DNA of 27,973 nucleotides from an uncultured Oribacterium sp. (GCA_937927445.1 CALAOB010000024.1:1-27973), one strand, 5' to 3'; shown: positions 1 through 7,947, numbered from the stretch's first letter. The notes: generated from the sequence alone by a model not told the origin. Translations and numbers: made by a program.

Positions 1-50
1 GGGTGGACTCCGGACTTACACCGGTTAGAAACGTGCGCCGCCAGGCACAC

Positions 51-94
51 TATAATAAAAAGACGAAACCATCCGAAGATGATTTCGTCTTTTA
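51..94 (-). terminator. Rho-independent terminator after rplQ
   Basis: In the minus-strand transcript a 13-bp stem (61-73 with 78-90, one G-U pair) closes a UUCG tetraloop and is followed by a U-rich tract (complement of 51-60). It begins about 30 bases past the rplQ stop and closes the ribosomal super-operon. The tetraloop and the U tract make the call strong. Bases 1-50 beyond it show nothing I can identify. Confidence 0.9.
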
Positions 95-119
95 ATATCG
101 CATGATGTTCTCTTAAGCA

Positions 120-656
120 TTAAACGAGCTCAAGAAGAACCTCCATCGCAGCGTCACCCTTACGGAGACCGATCTTTACGATACGAGTGTAACCACCGTT
201 ACGGGTAGCATACTTCGCACCATACTCGTCGAAAAGCTTTGCAGCGAGATCAACACTCTTGGTGTTCTTCTTCTGACCAGCCTTGGCTGCAGGAACCTCC
301 GTTACCGGGTAAAGGTATGCAAGCATCTGACGACGTGCATGAAGTCTGGATGGCTTATCCTTCTTGATGGTCTTCTCGATCTCGTCATAAACGGTAACCT
401 TCTTACCATCAACTACTTCCTTTACACGCTTGCCATCGGCGTCCTTACGAGCAACCTTAGCCTTAACGGTAACCTCTTCGTAGTTGTCCTTCTCACGAAC
501 TGCAAGTGCGATCAGCTTCTCAGCCTGCTTACGAACTTCCTTAGCACGAGCCTCGGTCGTAACGATCTTGCCGTTTGCGATCAGAGAAGTGGTCAGTGCG
601 CGAAGCATTGCCTGTCTCTGACTGGACTCTCTACCTAACTTTCTATAATTTGACAT
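120..656 (-). CDS. rplQ: Large-subunit ribosomal protein L17, extended form
   Basis: L17 is a 50S protein near the exit of the peptide tunnel. The start (YRKLGR, then the SSQRQAMLRALTTSL stretch) and the end (GGYTRIVKIG to MEVLLELV) match the family closely. At 178 residues it is longer than the usual 115-130. The excess is mainly a lysine- and valine-rich insertion at about residues 56-103, just before the conserved RLHARRQ. A GGGGGA ribosome-binding site precedes the ATG. It is the last gene of the super-operon, 96 bases after rpoA and just before the terminator. The insertion is intact coding sequence and is probably a clostridial lineage trait, not a fusion. Confidence 0.97.
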   Translation of the reverse strand: MSNYRKLGRESSQRQAMLRALTTSLIANGKIVTTEARAKEVRKQAEKLIALAVREKDNYEEVTVKAKVARKDADGKRVKEVVDGKKVTVYDEIEKTIKKDKPSRLHARRQMLAYLYPVTEVPAAKAGQKKNTKSVDLAAKLFDEYGAKYATRNGGYTRIVKIGLRKGDAAMEVLLELV

Positions 657-711
657 AATCTATTTCCCCCACCGTGCACTTCGGTCTTACCGGTTTTTCT
701 GTATCTCAGCT

Positions 712-729
712 TCTGCAGCTCCCTGCAGA
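712..729 (-). other. Perfect hairpin in the rpoA-rplQ spacer
   Basis: TCTGCAG and CTGCAGA form a perfect 7-bp stem around a four-base loop (GGAG in the transcript) within the 96-base spacer between rpoA and rplQ. No U tract follows, so it is not a terminator. It could be a processing or stability element. Confidence 0.4.
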
Positions 730-752
730 CGAATCAGACCATCCCGGATGGA

Positions 753-1709
753 TCACTCCTCCTGAGTGGAAAGGCTGAGATTTAACTCCTTCAGTTTTGC
801 AAGAACTTCCTCAAGTGACTTACGGCCCAGGTTACGAACCTTCATCATATCATCCGGTGTCTTCGCACAGAGCTGCTGTACGGTGTTGATACCGGCTCTC
901 TTGAGACAGTTATATGAGCGAACGGAAAGCTCCAGCTCATCGATGTTCATCTCGAGGATACGCTCCTTACCGTCGACCGGCTTCTCAACCATAACTTCGG
1001 TCGTCTGCGTATTCTGAGACAGATCAATGAAGAGTGTCAGATGCTCGGAGAGAATCTTCGCTGCTTCAGAAACAGCATCATCCGGGCTCATCTTACCGCT
1101 GGTAAATACATCCAGTGTCAGCTTATCGTAATCGATCTTGTTACCGACACGCGTATTGCTGATGGCCATATTTACACGCTCTACTGGTGTGTAGATCGCA
1201 TCCACGTCGAAAACTCCTTCCGGAAGTTCTGCGGCTCTGGAACGATCTGCACCGACATAGCCTCTGCCCGTTGTGATGGTGATTTCCATCTCGAGCTTAG
1301 CATCCTGGGCGTCAAGAGTTGCAATCTTCTGCTCCGGATTCAGGATCTCCAGACCCTCAACCAGCTGGATGTCGGACGCCGTAACGACGCCCTCACCCAC
1401 ATGCGAAAGATAAACAACCATTGCGTCATCGGAGGCTGAAGTGTTCTGAATCTCGAGACTCTTAAGGTTCATGATGACCTCAGTCAGAGACTCCTTTACA
1501 CCCGGGATCGCATCGCCATCCCGATCGGCACCGGTAATCTTGACCTGAGAAACTGCAGCACCGGTCAGAGCGGAGAGCATGATGCGCTTCAGCGCATTGC
1601 CCAGTGTAGTACCGTAGCCTCTTTCCAGCGGCTCGCATACGAATCTGCCGTACTTCTTATCATCTGAAATCTCAACAATCTCAATGTTTGGTTTCTCAAA
1701 ATCGAACAT
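753..1709 (-). CDS. rpoA: RNA polymerase alpha subunit
   Basis: The alpha subunit dimerises to nucleate RNA polymerase assembly and contacts activators and UP elements through its C-terminal domain. The 318-residue protein has the N-terminal assembly domain (FVCEPLERGYGTTLGNALKR, with the LGNALRR-like dimerisation helix) and a complete C-terminal domain from about residue 250. That domain carries the SVRSYNCLKRAGI and NLGRKSLEEV helix-hairpin-helix motifs that bind DNA. The length is normal for Firmicutes. A strong AAAGGAGG site precedes the ATG, and the gene starts 26 bases after rpsD, the usual alpha-operon order. Confidence 0.99.
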   Translation of the reverse strand: MFDFEKPNIEIVEISDDKKYGRFVCEPLERGYGTTLGNALKRIMLSALTGAAVSQVKITGADRDGDAIPGVKESLTEVIMNLKSLEIQNTSASDDAMVVYLSHVGEGVVTASDIQLVEGLEILNPEQKIATLDAQDAKLEMEITITTGRGYVGADRSRAAELPEGVFDVDAIYTPVERVNMAISNTRVGNKIDYDKLTLDVFTSGKMSPDDAVSEAAKILSEHLTLFIDLSQNTQTTEVMVEKPVDGKERILEMNIDELELSVRSYNCLKRAGINTVQQLCAKTPDDMMKVRNLGRKSLEEVLAKLKELNLSLSTQEE

Positions 1710-1735
1710 GCAATGCCTCCTTTATTGCAGGCTAA

Positions 1736-2329
1736 TTATTTCGAATACAACTCGACGATCAGCATCTCGTTTACCGGAACGTCGATTTCCTCTCTGGAAG
1801 GAAGCTGCTTTACAGTCGCCTTGAGGTTCTCCTGGTCGCAATCGATCCATGCCGGAACCATACGGCCGTTGGTAACCTCGAGGATATCCTTGAATCTCTG
1901 AAGAGACTTCTTGGACTCCTTGACAGCAACTACGTCGCCAGCGGATACAAGGTAGGAAGGAATGTTAACAACCTTGCCATTTACAGTGATGAGTCTGTGA
2001 TCAACGATCTGACGTGCCTCACGACGAGTACGAGCAAGGCCCATACGGAAGATCACATTATCCAGACGAGACTCAAGAAGAACCATGAGGTTGGTACCGG
2101 TCTGGCCCTTCATCTGGTTAGCCTTTGCATAGTAGTTACGGAAAGGCTTCTCAAGTACGCCGTAGATGAACTTTGCCTTCTGCTTCTCACGAAGCTGAAG
2201 ACCGTACTCAGACATCTTACGACGCTGGTTTCTGAGCTGTCTGTTAGACTTCTTGTCATATCCTAAGAATACAGGGTCAAGTCCGAGTGACCTGCATCTT
2301 TTAAGTACGGGAGTTTTGTCAACTGCCAT
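1736..2329 (-). CDS. rpsD: Small-subunit ribosomal protein S4, zinc-free form
   Basis: S4 binds the 5' domain of 16S rRNA, nucleates 30S assembly and helps keep decoding accurate. The 197-residue protein has the S4 RNA-binding domain in its middle (LESRLDNVIFRMGLARTRREARQIVDH, residues about 85-112) and ends in the typical VELYSK. Only one cysteine lies in the N-terminal region (KRCRSLG), so the four-cysteine zinc cluster of other S4 proteins is absent; this is the C-minus form. The start MAVDKTPVLKRC is typical of clostridial S4. A 146-base spacer separates it from rpsK. S4 is an autoregulator in other bacteria, so that spacer could be a control site, though I could not match a known S4 leader. 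Confidence 0.98.
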   Translation of the reverse strand: MAVDKTPVLKRCRSLGLDPVFLGYDKKSNRQLRNQRRKMSEYGLQLREKQKAKFIYGVLEKPFRNYYAKANQMKGQTGTNLMVLLESRLDNVIFRMGLARTRREARQIVDHRLITVNGKVVNIPSYLVSAGDVVAVKESKKSLQRFKDILEVTNGRMVPAWIDCDQENLKATVKQLPSREEIDVPVNEMLIVELYSK

Positions 2330-2475
2330 AATTCTTTCTCCTTATAATATCAAGTAATTTACGTGATACGTCCTTTACACCCATGGGCTTCATCGGACAG
2401 ATCTGCCGCTATTTTATACATACTGCGGCCTATGTCTGTGGTGAATCAATTCAAGATAATCCAGAAATACTGAGA
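2330..2475 (-). promoter_or_regulatory. Long rpsK-rpsD spacer, possible S4 leader
   Basis: This 146-base spacer is far longer than most in the operon. GCCGC (2405-2409) and GCGGC (2425-2429) can pair around a 15-base AT-rich loop. A TATAAA lies in that loop on the minus strand, but I see no convincing -35 at the right distance, so I do not call a promoter. Its place directly before rpsD fits an autoregulatory leader by inference only. Confidence 0.3.
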
Positions 2476-2865
2476 TTATACTCTTCTGCGCTTTGGTGGA
2501 CGGCATCCGTTGTGTGGAACCGGTGTTACATCCTTGATGGAAGTAACCTCGAGACCATTTGCCTGGAGTGCACGAATAGCTGCCTCACGTCCTGATCCTG
2601 GTCCCTTAACACTTACATCCACATACTTTAAGCCGTGTACTAAAGCTGCCTTAACAGCAGTTTCAGCAGCCATCTGAGCTGCATATGGAGTAGATTTTCT
2701 TGAACCCTTGAAACCAAGACCACCAGCACTTGCCCATGAAAGAGCGTTTCCTTCAGCATCTGTCAGTGTAACGATAGTGTTGTTGAAAGATGCCTGAATA
2801 TGTGCCTGTCCGCGTTCAACGTTTTTCTTTACGCGCTTCTTTGTAATTCTCTTACCTGACGCCAT
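2476..2865 (-). CDS. rpsK: Small-subunit ribosomal protein S11
   Basis: S11 sits on the 30S platform near the E-site codon. The 129-residue protein is full length and has the family signatures IQASFNNTIVTLTD, GLGFKGSRKSTPYAAQ, and the C-terminal IKDVTPVPHNGCRPPKRRRV. The AxxGKRITKKRVKKNVERG start is typical of clostridial S11. It lies between rpsM (142-base spacer) and rpsD (146-base spacer), the two longest gaps within the alpha portion of the operon. Confidence 0.98.
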   Translation of the reverse strand: MASGKRITKKRVKKNVERGQAHIQASFNNTIVTLTDAEGNALSWASAGGLGFKGSRKSTPYAAQMAAETAVKAALVHGLKYVDVSVKGPGSGREAAIRALQANGLEVTSIKDVTPVPHNGCRPPKRRRV

Positions 2866-3007
2866 ATTAAAACTAACCTACTTTCCTTTTTCTGTCTTCC
2901 TGTATTTAAAACATGAAGATCACAATAGTTACTTCTGATTCTACATCAGAGTGATCATTTCTGATCTGGACTTTCTCTTACCTTAAAGAAGAATACTCTC
3001 TAAAAGA
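2866..3007 (-). promoter_or_regulatory. Structured rpsM-rpsK spacer
   Basis: A 142-base spacer containing a perfect 6-bp hairpin (2934-2939 with 2945-2950, five-base loop). It is flanked by GATCAC and GTGATC, which can pair as an outer stem with a ten-base bulge on one side. No good promoter was seen. It may be an RNA control or processing element. Confidence 0.3.
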
Positions 3008-3376
3008 TTACTTCTTCTTGTTAGCAACAGTCTTACGCGGTCCCTTACGTGTTCTGGCATTGGTCTTGGTCTTCTGACCTCTAACCGGAAGGCCTCTTCT
3101 GTGACGGATGCCACGGTAGCAGCCGATCTCCTGAAGTCTCTTGATGTCCAGAGCTGTTGATCTTCTGAGGTCACCTTCTACTACCTGGTGCTCAGCGATG
3201 TAGTTCGCAAGCTCCTTGACTTCATCGTCAGTGAGATCCTTAACACGTGTGTCAGGGTTAACGCCTGTTGCCGCGAGAATCTTATCAGCACTGGACTGAC
3301 CGATACCATAAATGTATGTCAGACCAATCTCGATACGCTTCTCTCTCGGTAAATCGACACCTGCAATACGAGCCAT
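3008..3376 (-). CDS. rpsM: Small-subunit ribosomal protein S13
   Basis: S13 is in the 30S head and forms bridges to the 50S subunit and contacts to the P-site tRNA. The 122-residue protein starts MARIAGVDLPREKRIEIGLTY, carries the helix-two-turn-helix region near YGIGQSSADKIL, and has the conserved CYRGIRHRRGLPVRGQKTKTNARTRKG segment before a basic tail. It starts 21 bases after rpmJ with a TCCTCC-complement ribosome-binding site. Length and motifs are normal. Confidence 0.98.
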   Translation of the reverse strand: MARIAGVDLPREKRIEIGLTYIYGIGQSSADKILAATGVNPDTRVKDLTDDEVKELANYIAEHQVVEGDLRRSTALDIKRLQEIGCYRGIRHRRGLPVRGQKTKTNARTRKGPRKTVANKKK

Positions 3377-3397
3377 TTTTGTTTCCTCCTGTAAAAA

Positions 3398-3511
3398 TTA
3401 ACCTTGTCTCTGCTTGTGCTTAGGGTTTTCGCAGATAATTCTGATAGAGCCTTTCCGCTTGATGACTTTGCATTTCTCGCAGATAGGCTTTACTGATGAT
3501 CTTACCTTCAT
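3398..3511 (-). CDS. rpmJ: Large-subunit ribosomal protein L36, zinc form
   Basis: A 37-residue protein beginning MKVRSSVKPICEKCK and ending NPKHKQRQG, the usual L36 length. Cys11, Cys14, Cys27 and His32 form the CCCH zinc ribbon, so this is the zinc-binding form. L36 is the smallest 50S protein and stabilises 23S rRNA folding. An AAAGGGG ribosome-binding site lies eight bases before the ATG. The gene sits between infA and rpsM as in most Firmicutes, and a promoter candidate lies just upstream. Confidence 0.97.
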   Translation of the reverse strand: MKVRSSVKPICEKCKVIKRKGSIRIICENPKHKQRQG

Positions 3512-3557
3512 AGTAATTCCCCTTTCTAATAACGAATTCGAACAAAGTTGCCGTATC

Positions 3558-3586
3558 ATTCTAACAAAACGCTCCACTAATGTAAA
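3558..3586 (-). promoter_or_regulatory. Internal promoter before rpmJ
   Basis: On the minus strand TTTACA (3581-3586) is separated by 17 bases from TAGAAT (3558-3563). Each hexamer matches the sigma-A consensus at five of six positions. The predicted start near 3551 gives a leader of about 40 bases before rpmJ. It lies in the 111-base infA-rpmJ spacer and could drive rpmJ-rpsM-rpsK-rpsD-rpoA-rplQ independently. Confidence 0.65.
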
Positions 3587-3622
3587 GCCCTTTTCAAAGG
3601 AATTGTAAGAATATCGACCGCT

Positions 3623-3841
3623 TTATTTGTCTCTCCAGATGATACGTCCCTTAGAAAGGTCGTACGGTGAAAGTTCGATGGTCACCTTGTCACCTGGAAG
3701 AATTCGAATGTAATTCATACGAAGCTTTCCGGAAATATGTGCCAGCACCTGATGGCCATTCTCAAGCTCAACCTGGAACATGGCATTCGGAAGTTTTTCA
3801 ATTACTTTGCCAGTAATCTCGATTACATCTGATTTAGACAT
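3623..3841 (-). CDS. infA: Translation initiation factor IF-1
   Basis: IF-1 occupies the 30S A site during initiation. The 72-residue protein is a complete S1-type OB fold: MSKSDVIEITGKV at the start, then NAMFQVELENGHQVLAHISGKLRMNYIRILPGDKV, ending IIWRDK. Length is exactly that of the family. It starts 13 bases after map with an AAGGAGA site. Many related clostridia have a small KOW-domain gene between map and infA; there is no room for one here. Confidence 0.99.
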   Translation of the reverse strand: MSKSDVIEITGKVIEKLPNAMFQVELENGHQVLAHISGKLRMNYIRILPGDKVTIELSPYDLSKGRIIWRDK

Positions 3842-3854
3842 TCAGTTCTCCTTC

Positions 3855-4640
3855 TTATTTATTTAATGTGATTAATAAACTCTTATCCTCACCCGGCATC
3901 GTCAGAATCTCCGGCTCACCGTCGGTGATGAGAATCGTGTTTTCATAGTGGCAGGAAAGACTGCCGTCATCCGGAACGACATTCCAGCCGTTATCCCGTG
4001 TATGGCAGATCGGTGATCCTAAAGTGATCATCGGCTCCACCGCCAGCGTCATACCGGCGCAGAGCTTCGGGCCTTTCCGATGCATATCATAGTTCGGAAT
4101 TTCCGGATCCTGATGGATCTCCGCTCCGATACCATGTCCGCAGTATTCTCTCAGGATGCCACAGCCCTGAGACTCTACATAATTACCGATGGCCGCTGTA
4201 ATATCATTCAGATGATTACCGGCAACGGCCTGCTTCATACCTTCGAAGAAGCTCTGCTGGCAGACTCTGATCACCCGCTTCGCATCCTCGGAAATCTCAC
4301 CTACTGCCCAGGTTCTGGTCGCATCTGCATTATAGCCATGGTAGCTGGTGCAGGTGTCGATGGAAACGATATCACCATCCTTCAGAATCACATGGCGATC
4401 AGGGATACCATGGATAACTTCTTCGTTGACGGAGATGCAGCAGGTTCCCGGGAAGTCATATAAACCCTTCATGCTCGGGAAGCCACCGAGCTTCCGCATG
4501 ATGCCCTCGGCCAGTTCATCCAGTTCCTTCGTGCTGATACCAGGGGCGATCTTCTCTCCGAGACGGTTGTGCATCTCGAAGAGAATCTTGCCTGCCTCAC
4601 GCATCAGTTCGATTTCACGTTTTGATTTGATTTCGATCAT
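3855..4640 (-). CDS. map: Type I methionine aminopeptidase
   Basis: Removes the initiator methionine from nascent proteins using a two-metal active site. All the expected residues are present: His77 (HGIP), metal ligands Asp95, Asp106, His169 (CGHGIG), Glu202 (AVEPM) and Glu233, with spacing almost identical to the E. coli enzyme. The 261-residue length lacks any N-terminal zinc-finger extension, so this is the bacterial type Ia form. It lies between adk and infA, the normal Firmicute order. Cytoplasmic, ribosome-associated in function. Confidence 0.98.
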   Translation of the reverse strand: MIEIKSKREIELMREAGKILFEMHNRLGEKIAPGISTKELDELAEGIMRKLGGFPSMKGLYDFPGTCCISVNEEVIHGIPDRHVILKDGDIVSIDTCTSYHGYNADATRTWAVGEISEDAKRVIRVCQQSFFEGMKQAVAGNHLNDITAAIGNYVESQGCGILREYCGHGIGAEIHQDPEIPNYDMHRKGPKLCAGMTLAVEPMITLGSPICHTRDNGWNVVPDDGSLSCHYENTILITDGEPEILTMPGEDKSLLITLNK

Positions 4641-4709
4641 TAGTACTTCTTTCTGAATACGCTTGATGTTTCACATCAGAGACTGATCTGTCGCTTGCCT
4701 TCCGATGAA

Positions 4710-5357
4710 TCAGTTCTCGGAAAGGATTGCAACGACATCCTCAAATACCTTTGGAAGCTCCTGTGTTCCGTCAACCTCACGAAGCACGCCGGCTGCCTTA
4801 TAGTACGCGATGAGCGGCTCTGTCTGCTGATGGTAAACATTGAGACGATCCTTTACGGTCTCCGGCTTATCATCCGAACGAATGATGAGATCGGTACCAC
4901 ACTTATCACAGATGTTTTCTGTCTTCGGTGCTGCGTATACGATATGGTAGGTTGCACCACACTTCGGGCAGGCACGTCTGCCGGACATACGCTCGATGAT
5001 GGCTTCATCCGGAACATCGATGTTCAGTGCGAAGTCAATCTTGTCGCCCTGGCTCTTCAGTGCCTCTGTCAGGCTCTCTGCCTGCGGAATCGTACGTGGG
5101 AAGCCGTCGAGAACATAACCGTTCTTACAGTCATCCTGTGCGATACGATCCAGAAGCATTCCGATCGTCACCTCATCCGGAACCAGCTCGCCCTTGTCGA
5201 TGTAGGACTTCGCCTTCTGTCCGAGCTCTGTACCACCCTTGATGTTCGCACGGAAGATATCTCCCGTCGAAATGTGTGGAATATCATACTTATCAGCAAT
5301 CTTGATTGCCTGTGTACCCTTACCGGCACCAGGCGCACCTAACATAACAATCTTCAT
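4710..5357 (-). CDS. adk: Adenylate kinase with zinc-binding lid
   Basis: Interconverts ATP plus AMP with two ADP. The P-loop GAPGAGKGT is at residues 7-15, the AMP-binding helix carries TGDIFRA, and the DGFPRT motif is at 84-89. The lid contains Cys130, Cys133, Cys150 and Cys153, the four-cysteine zinc site of Gram-positive long-form enzymes. At 215 residues it is full length. It follows secY after an 82-base spacer that contains a strong hairpin, and precedes map, as in other Firmicutes. Confidence 0.98.
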   Translation of the reverse strand: MKIVMLGAPGAGKGTQAIKIADKYDIPHISTGDIFRANIKGGTELGQKAKSYIDKGELVPDEVTIGMLLDRIAQDDCKNGYVLDGFPRTIPQAESLTEALKSQGDKIDFALNIDVPDEAIIERMSGRRACPKCGATYHIVYAAPKTENICDKCGTDLIIRSDDKPETVKDRLNVYHQQTEPLIAYYKAAGVLREVDGTQELPKVFEDVVAILSEN

Positions 5358-5397
5358 TTGCGTTCTCCCGATAGTACTATAGTAATAAACACTGATA

Positions 5398-5426
5398 GCC
5401 TCCCCAGATCGTACGTCTGAGGAGGC
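5398..5426 (-). other. Hairpin in the secY-adk spacer
   Basis: An 11-bp stem (5398-5408 with 5416-5426, one G-U pair) closes a seven-base loop just after the secY stop. No clear U run follows in the transcript, so it is terminator-like but probably leaky. It may be an mRNA processing or 3'-end stabilising element that lowers expression of adk and later genes relative to secY. Confidence 0.5.
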
Positions 5427-5439
5427 TTGGTGTTGACGA

Positions 5440-6780
5440 TTAATCGTTCAGGAATCCCTGGTAGTTTCTTACAACCATCTGAGACTCAATTGCCTTCACG
5501 GTCTCAAGCACGACGCCGACGATAATAATCAGAGACGTACCGGCGAAGGAGATACGACCAACATTGAACACTCCGGAGATAAAAATCGGAATGATCGCTA
5601 CGATGGCCAGTCCTGTCGCACCGATGAAAATAATATATGTAAGAATATTATCAAGGTAATCGCTGGTTGGCTTACCCGGACGGATACCCGGGATAAAACC
5701 ACCCTGCTTCTTCATGTTATTTGCAATCTCTAACGGATTAAAAGAAATCGAGGTATAGAAATAAGCAAAGAAGTAAAGTAGCAGAATGTAGATCACCAGT
5801 CCGATCGAATAAATCGGTCTGTCCGGATTGCACCAGGAGCCCGAGTTCAGCGCCATAAGGATCTGACCAGGAATCGTGCTGTAATCCACCTTGATGATCT
5901 GACCGATGACAACCGGCATGGTCATCAGTGAGCTGGCGAAGATAACCGGCATAACACTTGCTGTGTTAACCTTCAGCGGGATGTTGGAGGACTGTCCGCC
6001 CACCAGGCCTCTGCCCTGCACACGACGGCTGTACTGAACCGGAATGGTTCTCTGCGCGTCGTTGAGGATGATGGTAAATACAACGAGTCCGATAATCGCT
6101 GCAACGATGATGATCGCTGCGACAACCATCGTTGCCACATTCTTTCCGCTCATGAATCTGATGTACAGCGTCTGGAAATCGCTCGGAACAGAAGACAGAA
6201 TATTGAAGAGAAGGACAAGGGAAATACCATTGCCCACACCCTTATCTGTGATCTGCTCACCGATCCACATCAGAAGTGCCGAGCCCGCCGTCATCGCTAT
6301 AACAGCGATCGCGATATCAGCGATCTTTCTTCCTGTGCTCGCCTCGGCGAAACCGATCAGAAGTCCCTGACCGCCAAATCCGATAGCCATCGCAAGTGAC
6401 TCGATAAGAGCCAGACCGATCGTTACGTATCTGGTGTACTCAGTGAGCTTCTTTCTTCCCTCTTCACCATCCTTCTGCATCTCCTCGAGCGCCGGAATGG
6501 CCACGGTGAGCAGCTGGATGATGATGGATGAAGTGATGTACGGTGTGATGGACAGTGCGAAAATCGACAGCTGCTCGAAGGAGCCACCGGTCATCGTATT
6601 GAACCAACCGAATGCATCATTATTGGACATGCTGTTAAACAGCTCGCTAAAGTACTGCGCGTTCACACCCGGGATAGGAAGATTCGATCCAAACCTAATT
6701 ACTACGAGCATCAGGAAAACGAACAGAAGCTTTTTCCTCAGTTCTTTTACCTTAAATGCATTAAGTAGTGATTTGAACAT
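5440..6780 (-). CDS. secY: Protein translocase channel subunit SecY
   Basis: The core membrane channel of the Sec pathway. The 446-residue protein has the ten hydrophobic segments expected, the plug region after GSNLPIPGVN, the TM2 motif SIFALSITPYITSSIIIQLL, the cytoplasmic loop EEGRKKLTEYTRY, and the ribosome- and SecA-contacting loops QRTIPVQYSRRVQGR and QGGFIPGIRPGKPTSDYL. It ends with the family VVRNYQGFL. The start codon lies two bases after the rplO stop, indicating translational coupling. No signs of truncation. Confidence 0.99.
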   Translation of the reverse strand: MFKSLLNAFKVKELRKKLLFVFLMLVVIRFGSNLPIPGVNAQYFSELFNSMSNNDAFGWFNTMTGGSFEQLSIFALSITPYITSSIIIQLLTVAIPALEEMQKDGEEGRKKLTEYTRYVTIGLALIESLAMAIGFGGQGLLIGFAEASTGRKIADIAIAVIAMTAGSALLMWIGEQITDKGVGNGISLVLLFNILSSVPSDFQTLYIRFMSGKNVATMVVAAIIIVAAIIGLVVFTIILNDAQRTIPVQYSRRVQGRGLVGGQSSNIPLKVNTASVMPVIFASSLMTMPVVIGQIIKVDYSTIPGQILMALNSGSWCNPDRPIYSIGLVIYILLLYFFAYFYTSISFNPLEIANNMKKQGGFIPGIRPGKPTSDYLDNILTYIIFIGATGLAIVAIIPIFISGVFNVGRISFAGTSLIIIVGVVLETVKAIESQMVVRNYQGFLND

Positions 6781-6782
6781 TA

Positions 6783-7226
6783 TCAGATTACCTCACAGGT
6801 GCCGCCTAAAGCTTCGATCTTCTCCTTAGCAGATGCAGAGAAAGCATTTACCTTTACGTTGAGCTTCTTTGTAAGCTCGCCGTTACCAAGAATCTTAACG
6901 CCATCGTTAACCTTCTTGATGATGCCCTTCTCAAGAAGAGCCTCGATGGTTACTTCCTCACCCTCGTTGAAACGAGCGTCAAGAGTAGAAAGGTTGATAC
7001 CTGTGATAACCTTGGAATTGCGATCAGTGAATCCTCTCTTCGGGATACGTCTGAACAGAGGCATCTGACCACCCTCAAATCCTGGTCTTGGTGCTCCGGA
7101 TCTTGCCTTCTGGCCCTTTGCACCCTTACCTGCGGTCTTGCCATTTCCTGAACCATGGCCACGGCCACGTCTGAAGTTCTTTGACTGCTTTGCGCCGTCA
7201 GCCGGCTTTAAATTAGCTAACTCCAT
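6783..7226 (-). CDS. rplO: Large-subunit ribosomal protein L15
   Basis: L15 is a late-assembling 50S protein with a long extended N-terminus that threads into 23S rRNA. The 147-residue protein has the glycine- and lysine-rich N-terminal arm (RRGRGHGSGNGKTAGKG), the GFEGGQMPLFRRIPKRGF motif in the middle, and a globular C-terminal domain. Eleven bases separate it from rpmD upstream and two from secY downstream. Confidence 0.98.
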   Translation of the reverse strand: MELANLKPADGAKQSKNFRRGRGHGSGNGKTAGKGAKGQKARSGAPRPGFEGGQMPLFRRIPKRGFTDRNSKVITGINLSTLDARFNEGEEVTIEALLEKGIIKKVNDGVKILGNGELTKKLNVKVNAFSASAKEKIEALGGTCEVI

Positions 7227-7237
7227 TGTATGCCTCC

Positions 7238-7423
7238 TTAGATTTCTTCAACTTTTACAAGATGGTTAACTCTCTGAATCATACCTCTTGTAGCACCGTT
7301 GTCCGGAAGCTCTACACTCTGACGGATCTTACGGAGACCAAGAGCCTGAACAGTAGCTCTCTGCTTAGGGATAGCTGCGATTGGAGACTTAACAAGTGTA
7401 ATCTTTAACTTCTTATCTGCCAT
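7238..7423 (-). CDS. rpmD: Large-subunit ribosomal protein L30
   Basis: A 61-residue short bacterial L30: KITLVKSPIAAIPKQRATVQALGLRKI followed by VNHLVKVEEI. It has the ferredoxin-like fold core and no archaeal or eukaryotic extension. Located between rpsE (14 bases) and rplO (11 bases), the standard spc-operon position. Confidence 0.98.
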   Translation of the reverse strand: MADKKLKITLVKSPIAAIPKQRATVQALGLRKIRQSVELPDNGATRGMIQRVNHLVKVEEI

Positions 7424-7437
7424 TTTGATACCCCCTA

Positions 7438-7947
7438 TTAACCTGTGATCTCAGCTACAGTCTTGCCGCGGAGTGCAGCAAACTCCTCAGGAGTCTTCAT
7501 GGAAGTGAGGCCCTGAAGGGTAGCGAGTACAACGTTTGTCTTATTGTTGGAGCCCAGAGACTTGGTACGAATGTTCTTGATACCAGCAAGCTCAAGTACA
7601 GAACGAGCAGGACCACCAGCGATGATACCAGTTCCTTCCGGTGCCTTCTTCAGAAGAACAGTAGAGCTTCCAAACTTACCAACATAATCGTGCGGTACGG
7701 ACTTCTCATCGGTTACAGGGATTGTAACGATAGCCTTTACAGCAGCCTCACGAGCCTTACGGATCGCCTCTGGAACCTCGACTGCCTTACCGATACCACA
7801 ACCTACATGACCATTGCCGTCACCAACTACTACGAGAGCAGAGAATCTCATGGTACGACCACCCTTAACGGTCTTCGCAACACGCTTGATGGCTACGACG
7901 TTGTCGTTTAATTCTAACTGATTTGCATCAATTCTTTCACGCTTCAT
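7438..7947 (-). CDS. rpsE: Small-subunit ribosomal protein S5
   Basis: S5 sits near the mRNA entry channel and takes part in decoding accuracy. The 169-residue protein has the N-terminal double-stranded-RNA-binding-like domain (VAKTVKGGRTMRFSALVVVGDG), whose loop is the site of spectinomycin-resistance changes in other bacteria, then the GIIAGGPARSVLELAGI segment and the C-terminal domain. The loop looks like the usual sensitive type (VKGGR). Normal length, 21 bases after rplR. Confidence 0.98.
   Translation of the reverse strand: MKRERIDANQLELNDNVVAIKRVAKTVKGGRTMRFSALVVVGDGNGHVGCGIGKAVEVPEAIRKAREAAVKAIVTIPVTDEKSVPHDYVGKFGSSTVLLKKAPEGTGIIAGGPARSVLELAGIKNIRTKSLGSNNKTNVVLATLQGLTSMKTPEEFAALRGKTVAEITG

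Noticed and set aside
4695..5342. 215-codon plus-strand frame opposite adk
   Set aside because: Covers adk almost exactly in antisense and resembles no protein.
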